Of a stretch of DNA of 64,000 bases, positions 43,515 to 52,564 are shown one piece after another (within the stretch, counting starts at the first letter, position 1; each line of letters begins with the position of its first letter). This stretch comes from Phycisphaeraceae bacterium (lineage in GTDB: Bacteria; Planctomycetota; Phycisphaerae; Phycisphaerales; UBA1924), in NCBI GenBank assembly GCA_019636555.1, contig JAHBXH010000001.1, positions 1,488,001 through 1,552,000 on the forward strand, in the 5' to 3' direction. Made by a program: the position numbers and the translations under genes. The notes beneath the pieces are model-generated. The model worked only from the letters and a program-made list of their open reading frames with translations, searched no databases and was not told the origin of the DNA.

Positions 43515-44030
43515 ATGAGCATCACGATCAGGCGATTGGCTCCGATAGACGCTCTTGACTACGTCACTCTCCGCCGCGAGATGCTCGCCGACTCTCCGTG
43601 GTCGTTCCTCGCGAGCCCGGAACAGGATCGCGGCTGCGATCTCGAAAAGGTGCGTGCGTCGCTCGCGCGGGAAGATGCCGCCATCTTCGCGGTTCGCGAA
43701 GGCGACCGCCTCGTTGCCGCGGCAGGTGTCGTTCGCGACGAGGCCTTGAAAAAGCGGCACATCGCGACGATCTGGGGCGTCTATGTCGCGCCGGGAGCGC
43801 GCGGGCGCGGGCTGGGGCGTGCAGTCGTGTGTGCCGCGATGGATGCCGCGCGATCATGGCCGGGAGTCGGATCGATCCATCTCGCGGTCAGCTCGAACGC
43901 ACCGCTGGCGCGCCGGTTGTACGACTCGCTCGGATTTCGGGAATGGGGCTACGAGCCCGACGCCGTGCGGATCAACGGTGTTTCATACGGCGAGCATCAC
44001 ATGGCGATGGCGCTTGACAAACAGCCCTAG
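43515..44030 (+). CDS. GNAT-family N-acetyltransferase
   Basis: The protein is 171 aa. The acetyl-CoA loop VAPGARGRGLGRAV follows the strand IWGVYV, and the C-terminal LAVSSNAPLARRLYDSLGFREWG is the usual GNAT motif B. The substrate is unknown; GNAT proteins acetylate amines, proteins or antibiotics. ATG at 43515 (MSITIRRLAPIDALDYVTLRRE) is the family-like start, and a TTG at 43470 is possible. It lies 46 bases after the ABC ATPase gene. Confidence 0.85.
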   Translation: MSITIRRLAPIDALDYVTLRREMLADSPWSFLASPEQDRGCDLEKVRASLAREDAAIFAVREGDRLVAAAGVVRDEALKKRHIATIWGVYVAPGARGRGLGRAVVCAAMDAARSWPGVGSIHLAVSSNAPLARRLYDSLGFREWGYEPDAVRINGVSYGEHHMAMALDKQP

Positions 44031-44881
44031 TCAGGGTGCGGCGCCGCCAGTCGCCTCCGGCGGCAGGCGCGACGCTTGGATGAAGACTGGGCCGTAGTGG
44101 AGCAGTAGCCATTTCCACCGGCCGTAAAGAGTCGAGAGGCCGACCACCGTCAGTGTTTCCGTCGCCTCGTCGTAGATCGCAACCGGACCTCCGGACATCC
44201 CGTTGATCCGAAGCGGCGCTTCGCTTCGGAAAATGATCGTTTCGTGCGGCCCAAAGTCACGAACGGCGATTCCCTTCACGATCGTAACGCAACGGGCACC
44301 GAGTCGCTTCCCTCGAGTTCCGGAGCGTGCACATAGCCGAACGCATAGATCGTCGTGCCCTGGGCGATCGGCAAGACGCCGTCGAAGCGGATTCGCGATC
44401 GGAGCGGGTTCATCAATTGAAGTTCGAGCGAAGTAGGCTGGCTTTCGGAAGGGAAAGCACCATTTGCAATGTCCGGACGAAAGAGGAGTGTGTCATTCGC
44501 GGAATCGTCGCGGTAAAGCACGTCCGCGCTCACCGCGGTCTCATTGACAAGGATCAGCGGTCGGGTGCCTCTCCGCCAGCGTTCATCGAACACGTGCGCC
44601 GCCGTGAGCATGAGCCCATTTGGGAGAAGCTGCGCGGATCCGACGCTGTCGGCGGACATGCCCGTAAGTTTGCAGCGAGCATCAACGTCGCGCTGAATAG
44701 TCGTCACGGATGCGACGATCGCGGGACCGAACTGCCGGACACAAACCGGGATTTCGGCAGCGGCTTTTTCGCGATCTGAGAGCGTGTTGGATGTCGAGCA
44801 TCCCGCGAATTCCATGCACGCGAGAAGCACAAGCAATACGCGCGGAGACTTGACTGAAATGAAGCGGCATTTACGCAGCAC
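44031..44881 (-). pseudogene. Trypsin-like serine protease lipoprotein, split by a -1 frameshift
   Basis: Two overlapping frames together make one chymotrypsin-fold protease. The upstream frame (stop at 44276) carries a lipobox (MEFAGC), the His site LTAAHVFDERW and the Asp region DDSANDTLLF. The downstream frame (44031-44279) carries the Ser site INGMSGGPVAIYD. The stop TGA of the first overlaps a GTG of the second (GTGA). Because His/Asp and Ser are in different frames, a functional triad needs a -1 shift or two associating chains. The 5' end is uncertain: GTG at 44881 gives a plausible lipoprotein signal. It could be a decayed gene, a sequencing error or programmed frameshifting. Confidence 0.75.
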
Positions 44882-44942
44882 CCACGGCAAGTTTACAACG
44901 GCCGGAGATGATTCCTCACATCTCTCGTGGAGGAAAACAATC

Positions 44943-45059
44943 ATGCGTGGGTTGCTTCGGGGCGGTCTTGCAGGATTGGCGGCATGGAAGCTGGGAGGAG
45001 GGATCGTTTCCACCATCCTGATTTTCCTGCTGATCTTTTGGTTGCTGGGCCGGATTTGA
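44943..45059 (+). CDS. 38-residue hydrophobic small protein
   Basis: The product is a 38-residue small protein, with ATG at 44943 placed nine bases after GGAGG. The N-terminus is basic and Gly-rich (MRGLLRGGLAG), followed by WKLGGGIVS and one membrane helix (TILIFLLIFWLLG). A hairpin terminator follows at 45161. The strong ribosome site, compact helix and independent terminator argue that it is real. It overlaps only the non-coding leader of the opposite-strand protease gene. Function unknown; membrane-targeted microprotein. Confidence 0.65.
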   Translation: MRGLLRGGLAGLAAWKLGGGIVSTILIFLLIFWLLGRI

Positions 45060-45364
45060 TGGGGGATTCGTTGCTGTTTTTTTGTTGCTTGTGCGCGGGC
45101 CCGCCGGTGGTGGCGAAGTCGATGTCCGCCCGTGTTGGAGAGGATGGGAAAGAGGCGCAGGCGGCCCGTGCTCGAAACAGCGCGGGCCGCTCGCTTTTTT
45201 GCCCGATTCGGGCCTGAGATTTCCTCGTCCTGCAGGCCGCCCGTGGGGCTCCCCCTCGTGGAACGCGATACCGCATCTTTGCGGGTTCCATTCGGTAGAA
45301 TGTGAACTCACGAGTGCTTTGTTTTCTTCCGGTCGCCCACCGGGAATTGGGCGGGAGAAACTCG
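45060..45364. other. Intergenic region before prolyl oligopeptidase
   Basis: These 305 bases hold the terminator of the small gene and the leader of the next gene. I see no other gene. Confidence 0.6.
45161..45201 (+). terminator. Rho-independent terminator after the 38-residue gene
   Basis: GCGGCCCG and CGGGCCGC form an 8-bp stem that extends inward, followed by TCGCTTTTTTG. It lies about 100 bases after the small gene's stop codon. Confidence 0.8.
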
Positions 45365-47545
45365 ATGAAATCGAAGGTTTGGATGATGAGCGGAATGGCG
45401 GCGGTGCTTGCCGCGGGATTGGTTGTGTCGGTTGCGAACGCCGGCGATATTCCGGCGCCCCCTCCGACCAAGCAGGAGCCGGTGCGCGACGACATTTTCG
45501 GCATCGAGTACGTAGACAACTACCGCTGGCTCGAGGGAGACAACAGCGATCCAAAGAACATGGGCACGGAAACGCCGGAGGTCGCGGCGTGGACCGACGC
45601 GCAGAACGCGTACACGCGCAGCGTGCTCGACAATCTGCCCGGCCGCAAGGCGGTCGAAGACAAGATCCGTCCGCTGATGGAAGTCGGCTCGATTTCTTCG
45701 CCGACGATGCGCGGCAATCGCTACTTCTTCAGCAAGCGCGAGGCGAGTCAGAATCAGCCATTGGTCTACTACCGCGACGGATACAAGGGGGAAACGAAGC
45801 TGATTCTCGATCCGGCGACGATCGATCCGAGCGGGCTCGTCACGATCACCTGGTACGTGCCGAGCCTCGACGGCAAGAAGCTGGCGTACGGCACGTATCG
45901 CGCGGGCGATGAAAACGCGACGCTCCACATCATCGATGTCGACAGCGGGAAGAAGAGCGACTTCTCGATCCCGAATAAGGTGAGCAGCGTGAGCTGGCTT
46001 CCCGACAACTCGGGGCTCGTCTATCGCAACCTCGCCGACCCGAACAACCCCTACAGCGGACAGGTGATGTTCGTCGGCATCGATCAGGATCTGAGCAAGG
46101 CTCAAACCATCCTGCGCCAATTCACCAAGGACGAGAACGCCAAGCTCGCGACGACGTACGGCCCGGGCGGCGGGCTCGATCGCGATGGCAAGTGGCTCGA
46201 ACTGAGCTACTCGACCGACACGCGGAACAACGACCTGTGGGTCGCCGATTTCGAGGAATTCCGGAAAACCGGAAAGGTGAACAAGGTGGACATCCTCGTC
46301 GGCGAAAAGGCGTCGGCAAGCGCCGATATCGTCGGCGACACTATGTTCCTTCAGACGACTCTGGATGCGCCGAACGGACGCGTGTTTGCGATCGATCTCA
46401 AGAATCCGGATCGCAAGAACTGGAAGGAAATCATCCCCGAGCGCAAGGATGCGAATCTGACCGGCGTAAGAGTGTCCAAGAGCCGGATCGCGGCAACGTA
46501 TCTGAAGAACGCCAGCAGCTCGATCGAGACTTTCGACTACGCGGGCAAGCCGACGGGCAGCCTGAAACTCCCGGGCATCGGCAGCGCGGGAATTTCGACG
46601 GAAGAAGATCGCGACGAGGCGTATCTCTCTTTCAGCAGTTACAACTACCCGACGAGCATCTTCCGCGTCGACCTCACCAAGCCCGACGCACAGCCGGAAT
46701 TGTGGGAGCGCCCGGCGGTGCCGGTTGATCCGAGCACCGTCGAAGTCAAGCAGGAGTGGTTCAGTTCGTCGGGTGGCGCGCGCATCCCGATGTTCATCGT
46801 CCACAAAAAGGGCCTCAAGCTCGACGGCAACAACCCGACCATCCTGTACGGGTACGGCGGATTCATGATCAGCCAAACGCCGTCGTTCAACGCCTCCAAT
46901 TTCCAGTGGTACGACGCCGGCGGCGTGCTGGCCGTGGCAAACCTGCGAGGTGGCGGCGAATTCGGAACCGCCTGGCACGAGGCGGGCAAGCTCGGCCAGA
47001 AGCAGAACACCTGGGACGATTTCCAGGCCGCGGCGGAGCATCTGATCAACAGCGGATACACCAGCCCCAAGAAACTGGCGGTCATGGGAGGCTCGCAGGG
47101 CGGTCTGCTCGTCGGTTCATTTGTCACGCAGCGCCCCGATCTCTGCAAAGCGGCGCTCTGCCTCGTTCCTCTGAACGACATGCTCCGCTATCAGAACTTC
47201 CTGATGGCGCGCTACTGGGTGCCCGAATACGGCAGCGCCGAGAACAAGGAACAGTTCGAGTTCATCCGCAAGTACTCGCCGTACCAGAATGTCAAGAAGG
47301 GAACGGCGTATCCGGCGGTGCTCGTCACGGCCGGCGAACACGACGCGCGCGTGCACCCGCTGCACGCACGCAAGTTCGTCGCGGCATTGCGCGAAGCCAC
47401 GAGTAGCGGGCTCCCGATTCTCTACTGGGGCGACAAGGACGCGGGACACGGACAAGGAAAGCCGCTGAATCTGCGGATTCGTGATCTCGTCGATCAGCGC
47501 GTGTTCCTGATGTGGCAACTCGGCATGCTCGAAGGCGACAACTGA
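45365..47545 (+). CDS. Exported prolyl oligopeptidase (S9A)
   Basis: The protein is 726 aa and cuts after proline in short peptides. A signal peptide (MAAVLAAGLVVSVANA) means it acts outside the cytoplasm. The N-terminal beta-propeller begins with DIFGIEYVDNYRWLEG. The C-terminal alpha/beta-hydrolase domain has Ser577 (GGSQGG), Asp660 (GEHDAR) and His695 (DAGHG), the complete triad in the expected order. The length and YGYGGF and RGGGEFG motifs match family S9A closely. ATG at 45365 follows GGGAGAAA. Monocistronic, with a strong terminator downstream. Confidence 0.95.
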   Translation: MKSKVWMMSGMAAVLAAGLVVSVANAGDIPAPPPTKQEPVRDDIFGIEYVDNYRWLEGDNSDPKNMGTETPEVAAWTDAQNAYTRSVLDNLPGRKAVEDKIRPLMEVGSISSPTMRGNRYFFSKREASQNQPLVYYRDGYKGETKLILDPATIDPSGLVTITWYVPSLDGKKLAYGTYRAGDENATLHIIDVDSGKKSDFSIPNKVSSVSWLPDNSGLVYRNLADPNNPYSGQVMFVGIDQDLSKAQTILRQFTKDENAKLATTYGPGGGLDRDGKWLELSYSTDTRNNDLWVADFEEFRKTGKVNKVDILVGEKASASADIVGDTMFLQTTLDAPNGRVFAIDLKNPDRKNWKEIIPERKDANLTGVRVSKSRIAATYLKNASSSIETFDYAGKPTGSLKLPGIGSAGISTEEDRDEAYLSFSSYNYPTSIFRVDLTKPDAQPELWERPAVPVDPSTVEVKQEWFSSSGGARIPMFIVHKKGLKLDGNNPTILYGYGGFMISQTPSFNASNFQWYDAGGVLAVANLRGGGEFGTAWHEAGKLGQKQNTWDDFQAAAEHLINSGYTSPKKLAVMGGSQGGLLVGSFVTQRPDLCKAALCLVPLNDMLRYQNFLMARYWVPEYGSAENKEQFEFIRKYSPYQNVKKGTAYPAVLVTAGEHDARVHPLHARKFVAALREATSSGLPILYWGDKDAGHGQGKPLNLRIRDLVDQRVFLMWQLGMLEGDN

Positions 47546-47624
47546 GCCCCCGGGTTCGCGCGGCATCCGGGGGATCGTCCCGGGCTTGTTCCCGGAATTC
47601 GGGCTTCGCAAAAAGCATGAATCG

Positions 47625-47657
47625 CAGGGCCGGAACGCTCCGGCCCTGTTTCTTTTT
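47625..47657 (+). terminator. Rho-independent terminator after prolyl oligopeptidase
   Basis: CAGGGCCGGA and TCCGGCCCTG make a perfect 10-bp stem with a four-base loop, followed by TTTCTTTTT. The next gene begins only 23 bases later, so that gene needs its own promoter or read-through. Confidence 0.9.
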
Positions 47658-47679
47658 GCGCGAATCCCGGATTCGGGGT

Positions 47680-48576
47680 ATGGACCGTGATGGGATCGGC
47701 CGTTATGGTCGATGGCTCGTGATCGGGAGTTTTCTGGCCATCTTCGCCGCGGTGCAATTCGCTCTGTCGATGCGCGACGCCGAGGCTCCGGCGCACGGCC
47801 CTTCAAAGATCCCGACATTCACAATTCCTGTGCTGATGTACCACCACGTCCGCGAGCCGGGCCCGGGTCTCGCTGACGCTGCATCGCTGCGGTTCGCCGT
47901 CTCGCCGGTCGAGTTCGAGAAGCAGCTCGACTACTTGCAGCAGAACGGCTACACCACGATCGATACCAAACGGCTGGAGGTGTCGATGCGAACGGGTTTG
48001 GCGTTGCCGCCGCGTGCGGTCATGCTTACGTTCGACGACGGATGGGAAACACAATTCTCGACCGTCTATCCGCTTCTCCGCGAGCGCGGCATGGTCGGAG
48101 TCTTCTTCGTGCACACCGGCGTGATCGGCGAGCAGCCGGGTGCCGCGATGTCGTGGGACGATGTCTGCCAGATGGAAGACGACGGGATGGACATCGAGTG
48201 CCACACGGTCTCGCACCCATCGCTGCCCCAGCTCGATGCGCCGGCGCTCGAGCGCGAACTCACAGACTCGCGCGCGATTCTGGAGGCAAAGCTCGGCCGG
48301 CCCGTGACCGCGCTCGCCTATCCCTACGGGGATTTCACCGAGCGTGAAATCGAAGCGGCGGAGCGAGCGGGATATCGGCTGGCCTTCTCGACCGAAGTCG
48401 GGCTTGTTCAGCGGTTGGACGAACCGTTCGAGATTCACCGCACGATCGTGACCTTCGGCGACTCGACGGACGACTTCGCGATCAAATTGACCGAACTCGA
48501 TGGAAGCCGCGCGCTGCTCGACTATCGACCGTCGATCACGCCCGTACCCGCGGCACGGACCGCGCACGTGCAGTAG
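47680..48576 (+). CDS. Membrane-anchored polysaccharide deacetylase (CE4)
   Basis: The protein is 298 aa. An N-terminal helix (WLVIGSFLAIFAAVQFAL) is followed by the CE4 domain: LTFDDGWE (Asp119/Asp120) and HTVSH (His175 and His179), the metal ligands, and AYPYGDF. Relatives remove acetyl groups from peptidoglycan, PNAG or other N-acetyl sugars. The start at 47680 has GGGG just upstream. The family often includes PgaB/IcaB-like enzymes, but without pga genes nearby the target is unknown. Confidence 0.88.
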   Translation: MDRDGIGRYGRWLVIGSFLAIFAAVQFALSMRDAEAPAHGPSKIPTFTIPVLMYHHVREPGPGLADAASLRFAVSPVEFEKQLDYLQQNGYTTIDTKRLEVSMRTGLALPPRAVMLTFDDGWETQFSTVYPLLRERGMVGVFFVHTGVIGEQPGAAMSWDDVCQMEDDGMDIECHTVSHPSLPQLDAPALERELTDSRAILEAKLGRPVTALAYPYGDFTEREIEAAERAGYRLAFSTEVGLVQRLDEPFEIHRTIVTFGDSTDDFAIKLTELDGSRALLDYRPSITPVPAARTAHVQ

Positions 48577-48628
48577 TCGGAACCAGGCTCACCCCAAATC
48601 TTGGACGATCACCATGCGGCTTGCAGAA

Positions 48629-49486
48629 TCACGGCGCGTCGTTCGCCGGCGCTCCCGGCGACGTCGCCCGGGAATCGCGTGTGTATTGCAGGAACCACTG
48701 CCCCAGGTTGAAATTGCGATACGCCGCATCCCACGAGTTGTGATTCGCATCGGGAAGCAGTGTGACCTTGATCGGAATCAGATTCTCAAGACCGATCTGG
48801 CGCTGCTGCACCGCATCCACGATCGCCGTCGTCTGCTCCGGCGGCACAACGTCGTCTTTCAGACCGTGAAAAGCCCAGATCGGAAGATCCTTGACGCGGA
48901 TCGCGATCGACTGCGGCAGAAACTCATTTCCCATCTTGCGGTAGTAGCCGCAGATGGGGACGAGCGCTGCCCATTTGTCCGGATAGAGCGCGCCCAATGC
49001 CCAGGTCCCGGCGCCGCCCTGCGAGAGCCCCGTCAGGTAGATCCGGTTCGCGTCCACGTTGTATTCCGACTGAGTCCTCGCAAGGATGTCGAGCACGAGT
49101 TGCTTGTGATCCACCCACTGGCTTTGTGAATCGGGCTTCTGCGGGAAGATCGCGATGAAAGGCCACTGGTCCCGGTTGAGCTGGATGGCGCTCCCGAGGC
49201 CGACGGCGATCTGCTTCTGTCCGTCGGTTCCGGATTCGCCGCTGCCATGGAGAAAGAGAATGGTCGGCGTCGGAACAGAAGGGTCGTAGTCGCGTGGAAC
49301 GTAGACTGCGTAGAGGCTCTTTCCCCCGGGTCCTCTGTCGTGCACCTCGATTTCCTTGAACACAAATCCTTCGGTCGCCATGGGAAAGGTCTTTGTTTGC
49401 GGCGCACCCGAACCCGAGTCGCTCGGCGCATTGCGTGTGCAGGCGGCGAGCAGCAATCCGAGCAACGCGAGTGCGAGAGTGCGCAT
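48629..49486 (-). CDS. Lipoprotein esterase of alpha/beta-hydrolase fold
   Basis: The protein is 285 aa. The signal peptide ends at the lipobox LLLAAC, so the enzyme is anchored outside the cytoplasm. The hydrolase domain shows LFLHGSGESG, the nucleophile GLSQGG, and the His of DANHNSWD; the acid is probably in GLKDDVVP. It resembles the PHB depolymerase/feruloyl esterase-like lipoprotein hydrolases. ATG at 49486 is preceded by AAGG at a fair distance. Its 3' end faces that of the deacetylase gene. Confidence 0.85.
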   Translation of the reverse strand: MRTLALALLGLLLAACTRNAPSDSGSGAPQTKTFPMATEGFVFKEIEVHDRGPGGKSLYAVYVPRDYDPSVPTPTILFLHGSGESGTDGQKQIAVGLGSAIQLNRDQWPFIAIFPQKPDSQSQWVDHKQLVLDILARTQSEYNVDANRIYLTGLSQGGAGTWALGALYPDKWAALVPICGYYRKMGNEFLPQSIAIRVKDLPIWAFHGLKDDVVPPEQTTAIVDAVQQRQIGLENLIPIKVTLLPDANHNSWDAAYRNFNLGQWFLQYTRDSRATSPGAPANDAP

Positions 49487-49644
49487 GGTGTGCCTTGTCG
49501 AGAGGGTGGGGTGAGCGAACAGAATAGCCGCTCGGCACGTCCCTGCGCCGGGTTCTTGAATGTTTCATCGAAATGAAACGGCGCTCGTAAGGTTGGATCG
49601 GTCAGGAAATACCGTTGGTGACTTGTCCGGAGAAAACCGCGGCG

Positions 49645-50172
49645 ATGCACGTTGAGAGTTGGAAAATCCGTCGGCTCTTGGTGCTCGATGCACAGCAGAT
49701 CGAGCAGCTTTCGGATGTCCTCCTGGATTGTGTCGAAGGGGGCGCCTCGGTCAGTTTCATGCTCCCGATGACGCGCGAAAAGGCGCGGGCGTTCTGGCAG
49801 AAAGTTGCCATCGGGGTCGCGGCGAACGAACGCGTGTTGCTCATTGCGGAGGACGCGCACGGAGTCTGTGGCACGGTCCAATTGATTCTCGACCTGCCCG
49901 AGAACCAGCCGCATCGCGCCGATCTCGCCAAGATGCTCGTGCACCGAAGAATGCGCCGCTGTGGTCTCGGCGCCGCGCTCATGAAAGCTGCAGAGGCCGC
50001 CGCACTCGAATGCGGGAAAACGCTGCTTGTACTCGATGCCGTCACCGGCGGCGACGCCGCACGCCTCTACGAACGGCTCGGCTGGGTGAAAGTGGGGGAT
50101 GTCCCCAACTTCGCGCTCTTCCCCGACGGCAGGAAATGCGGCACCACATACTACTACCGAGCGCTCGCGTAG
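49645..50172 (+). CDS. GNAT-family N-acetyltransferase
   Basis: The protein is 175 aa. The acetyl-CoA loop is LVHRRMRRCGLGAALMKAAE, followed by LVLDAVTGGDAARLYERLGWVKVGD and FPDGRKCGTTYYYRAL at the end. This resembles GNAT enzymes acting on small amines or antibiotics such as PA4866-like proteins, but the substrate is unknown. ATG at 49645 (MHVESWKIRRLL) has GGAG twelve bases upstream; GTG at 49618 has AGGA and would add nine residues. No operon partner. Confidence 0.85.
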   Translation: MHVESWKIRRLLVLDAQQIEQLSDVLLDCVEGGASVSFMLPMTREKARAFWQKVAIGVAANERVLLIAEDAHGVCGTVQLILDLPENQPHRADLAKMLVHRRMRRCGLGAALMKAAEAAALECGKTLLVLDAVTGGDAARLYERLGWVKVGDVPNFALFPDGRKCGTTYYYRALA

Positions 50173-50177
50173 CGGCG

Positions 50178-51317
50178 CTACCGCGCCGGAATCGTGAGCA
50201 CCGGAGCCCGTTGATCCGTCGCGCTCTCCTGCATCCGAAGACCGACGAGCAGGCGCAGGATCTTGAACGCGCGCTTGCTCTTCGTGTCGGTCGAGTCGAC
50301 GTAGTACCACCATCCGCGGAACGGAATCGCCACGACGGCGTTCTTCGGATAGGACTTCGATGTGCGGATGGTCATGAGGCGATCCTCGCCTTCGATTTCG
50401 GAATCGAGGGGTGCCGCGACGCCTGCGCGCTGCTCTTCCTCCGGAATCTCGATGGAGCGGCCCGCCATGCGGATCACGTCGAGGGCGGATCGCAACTGGA
50501 TGCGGATCACGCTCGACCCTCCGGCGCCCTCGTTGACGCTCATCGGTAGAACAAAGTCGCGCCCGTCTGCATTGACATCGGTGATGCTGAGGATGTCGAG
50601 AACTTCTTTGACTTCGGCTTTGTACGCGTCGTATCCGCTGATGCGAACGCAGAATTCCGGATTCGCCGGCGTCGATCCCGCGCACTGGCCGGTCGTGACC
50701 ACGCCCGCTTTCCGAAGCTTGGCTTGGAGCGTGAAGAAGCGCTCCAACTTGTCGGACACGGGCGCATCCATCGGATTGTCCAGTCCGTTGATACGTCGAT
50801 AGAGCTGGCGCATCCAGATCGCATCGTCTTGTGCCGCGCCGAGCAGCAACATCGCCTGCGTCAGGGTAATCGGTGTGAGCATGCGGCTGAGAAAGAGCTC
50901 GCCGCTGAGCGGGATATACGAAATCGTCGGGCTCTCTTCGTACGCGACGCCGGCCGAGAGAGGCACCAGGTTGCCGGAGTAGTTCTCGCCGGGGCCGATG
51001 CCGATGTTCCCGTTGACGTTCGCGCTGACCCGGATGCTCGCCGTCACGCTCGCGACCGTCAGCATCCCGAATGTCTGGTCGTAGCGCTCGCGCACGATCA
51101 CGTTCAGTATCTGCTCGTCTTCGGTGTTGTTGATCACTTCGTTGTAGACCGCGCGACCGTTGGCGATCGACGCCGGGCCCGCGGCGGCGCAGCCCACAAG
51201 CAGCCCGACGCTCGCGACGAGCAGAGCCGCGCCCACGTTCGAACGCGCTCCGCGAAGCAGAGCCGCGCCATGCCGCGACGCGCCGAATCCCGCACCGTGT
51301 TTGTTGTTCAGTCGCAC
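50178..51317 (-). CDS. Conserved lipoprotein of unknown function
   Basis: The protein is 379 aa. A basic N-terminus and helix end in the lipobox GLLVGC. The segment VYNEVINNTEDEQILNVIVRERYDQTFGMLTVASVTASI is reminiscent of a Gram-negative outer-membrane-associated lipoprotein family with NYNEAIN...EQLLLNIVRLRY motifs, but I cannot name it. Later parts have APLSSELFLSRMLTPIT-like and IPFRGWWYYVDSTDTKSKRAFKILRLLVGLRM. The GTG start is at 51317. No operon partner; opposite the acetyltransferase, with stops five bases apart. Confidence 0.75.
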   Translation of the reverse strand: MRLNNKHGAGFGASRHGAALLRGARSNVGAALLVASVGLLVGCAAAGPASIANGRAVYNEVINNTEDEQILNVIVRERYDQTFGMLTVASVTASIRVSANVNGNIGIGPGENYSGNLVPLSAGVAYEESPTISYIPLSGELFLSRMLTPITLTQAMLLLGAAQDDAIWMRQLYRRINGLDNPMDAPVSDKLERFFTLQAKLRKAGVVTTGQCAGSTPANPEFCVRISGYDAYKAEVKEVLDILSITDVNADGRDFVLPMSVNEGAGGSSVIRIQLRSALDVIRMAGRSIEIPEEEQRAGVAAPLDSEIEGEDRLMTIRTSKSYPKNAVVAIPFRGWWYYVDSTDTKSKRAFKILRLLVGLRMQESATDQRAPVLTIPAR

Positions 51318-51487
51318 GCGCCCGCCTTTTCAATGAGTGTGCCGGGAGGTTTCACCTCGAAGAAAATCGGCAGTTTCGGCCGTTTCGCTGCAAAGCCATA
51401 CCCTCCGGGCGCTGACATCACGCCGTGCGCCGAAGTTTTCCGATGGGCGCGCCGATTCCGCTCGCGATATGGACCGGGGAGGAGCAA

Positions 51488-52435
51488 ATGACTCGGGAAC
51501 CAGACAACGAGGCCGCCGTCCTGAACTGCATCGGAAAGACGCCCCTGGTCGAGCTGCGCTCGATGGTTCCGGCGGCCTCGGCTCGCATCCTTCTCAAAAT
51601 CGAGAGTCAGAACCCCTCCGGGAGCATGAAGGACCGCATGGCCCTCGCCATGATCGAGGGCGCGGAGCGCGACGGCCGCCTCAAACCCGGCCAGTCCGTC
51701 GTCGAGTACACCGGCGGGAGCACCGGCGTTTCGCTGGCGCTCGTGTGTGCCGCGAAGAAACACCCGCTCCACATCGTTTCATCCGACGCGTTCAGCAAAC
51801 AGAAACTCGATCACATGCGGGCGCTCGGCGCGGAATTGACGATCGTCAAGAGCGCAAACGGCGGCATGGACGCGACGCTCACGCGCGGCATGATCGAAGA
51901 AGCCAGAAAGATCGCCGAGCGCACCGGAGCATTCTGGACCGATCAGTTCAAAAATCGCGACCAGGCGAGCGGCTACTTCGCGATGGCCGATGAGATTCTG
52001 GATCAGACCGGCGGCAAGATCGACGCGTTCGTGCAGAGCGTCGGCACGTCAGGGTCGATCCGCGGGAACTCGCAGCGCCTGCGTGAACGCAAGGCCGGGA
52101 TTCGCATCGTGGCGGTGGAGCCGAGCGAATCGCCGGTCCTCTCCGGTGGCGCGACCGGAACGCACAAAATCGAAGGAATCGGCGCGGGCTTTGTGCCGCC
52201 GATGTGGGATCGCTCGCTCGTCGATCAAATCGAAACTGTTTCCACCGAAGAAGCAAAGCAGATGGCGCGCACGCTCGCGAAACAAGAGGCGATCATGGCG
52301 GGCACTTCAACAGGGTGCAATCTGGTTGCCGCGCTGCGTGTCGCGGAGAAACTCCGGCGCGGCGCGACGGTGGTGACGGTCATGTGCGATTCAGGCACGA
52401 AGTACCTGAGCACGGACTTGTACGGAAGCAATTGA
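51488..52435 (+). CDS. PLP-dependent cysteine synthase-family enzyme
   Basis: The protein is 315 aa and a fold type II PLP enzyme of the O-acetylserine sulfhydrylase/cystathionine beta-synthase group. NPSGSMKDRMAL holds the PLP-binding Lys. GGSTGVSLAL and the phosphate loop GTSGSIRG follow. KIEGIGAGFVPP and the C-terminal CDSGTKYLS complete it. The exact substrate (O-acetylserine, O-phosphoserine or homoserine ester) is not decided by sequence. ATG at 51488 follows GGGGAGGAG. It sits 303 bases upstream of recA; a short AGCC/GGCT hairpin with TTTTT may terminate it. Confidence 0.9.
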   Translation: MTREPDNEAAVLNCIGKTPLVELRSMVPAASARILLKIESQNPSGSMKDRMALAMIEGAERDGRLKPGQSVVEYTGGSTGVSLALVCAAKKHPLHIVSSDAFSKQKLDHMRALGAELTIVKSANGGMDATLTRGMIEEARKIAERTGAFWTDQFKNRDQASGYFAMADEILDQTGGKIDAFVQSVGTSGSIRGNSQRLRERKAGIRIVAVEPSESPVLSGGATGTHKIEGIGAGFVPPMWDRSLVDQIETVSTEEAKQMARTLAKQEAIMAGTSTGCNLVAALRVAEKLRRGATVVTVMCDSGTKYLSTDLYGSN

Positions 52436-52466
52436 GGACGGAGCAGCCTTCGTTCGGCTTTTTCAG

Positions 52467-52475
52467 TTATCCACA
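52467..52475 (+). promoter_or_regulatory. Perfect DnaA box upstream of recA
   Basis: TTATCCACA matches the consensus DnaA-binding nonamer exactly and lies about 60-70 bases upstream of the candidate recA promoter. Confidence 0.5.
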
Positions 52476-52535
52476 ACCGAATTCGTTTATTCGCAACGGC
52501 TTACAGAAAACCGTCTTCCGCCCAAATCCCAAACA

Positions 52536-52564
52536 TTGACATGGCTGTTCGGCATTGGTACGCT
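52536..52564 (+). promoter_or_regulatory. Candidate recA promoter
   Basis: TTGACA at 52536 is separated by 17 bases from TACGCT at 52559, a good -35 and a weak -10. I do not see an E. coli-type SOS box. Confidence 0.45.

Noticed and set aside
44942..44944. ATG at 44944 as the start of the split protease lipoprotein
   Set aside because: It would give an overly long n-region before the lipobox and overlap the start of the divergent 38-residue gene; GTG at 44881 is more plausible.
45308..47041. 577-codon open frame antisense to prolyl oligopeptidase
   Set aside because: Long antisense frames are common in GC-rich coding DNA. The product is Arg/Val-rich with no recognisable motifs, while the plus-strand gene has a complete catalytic triad.
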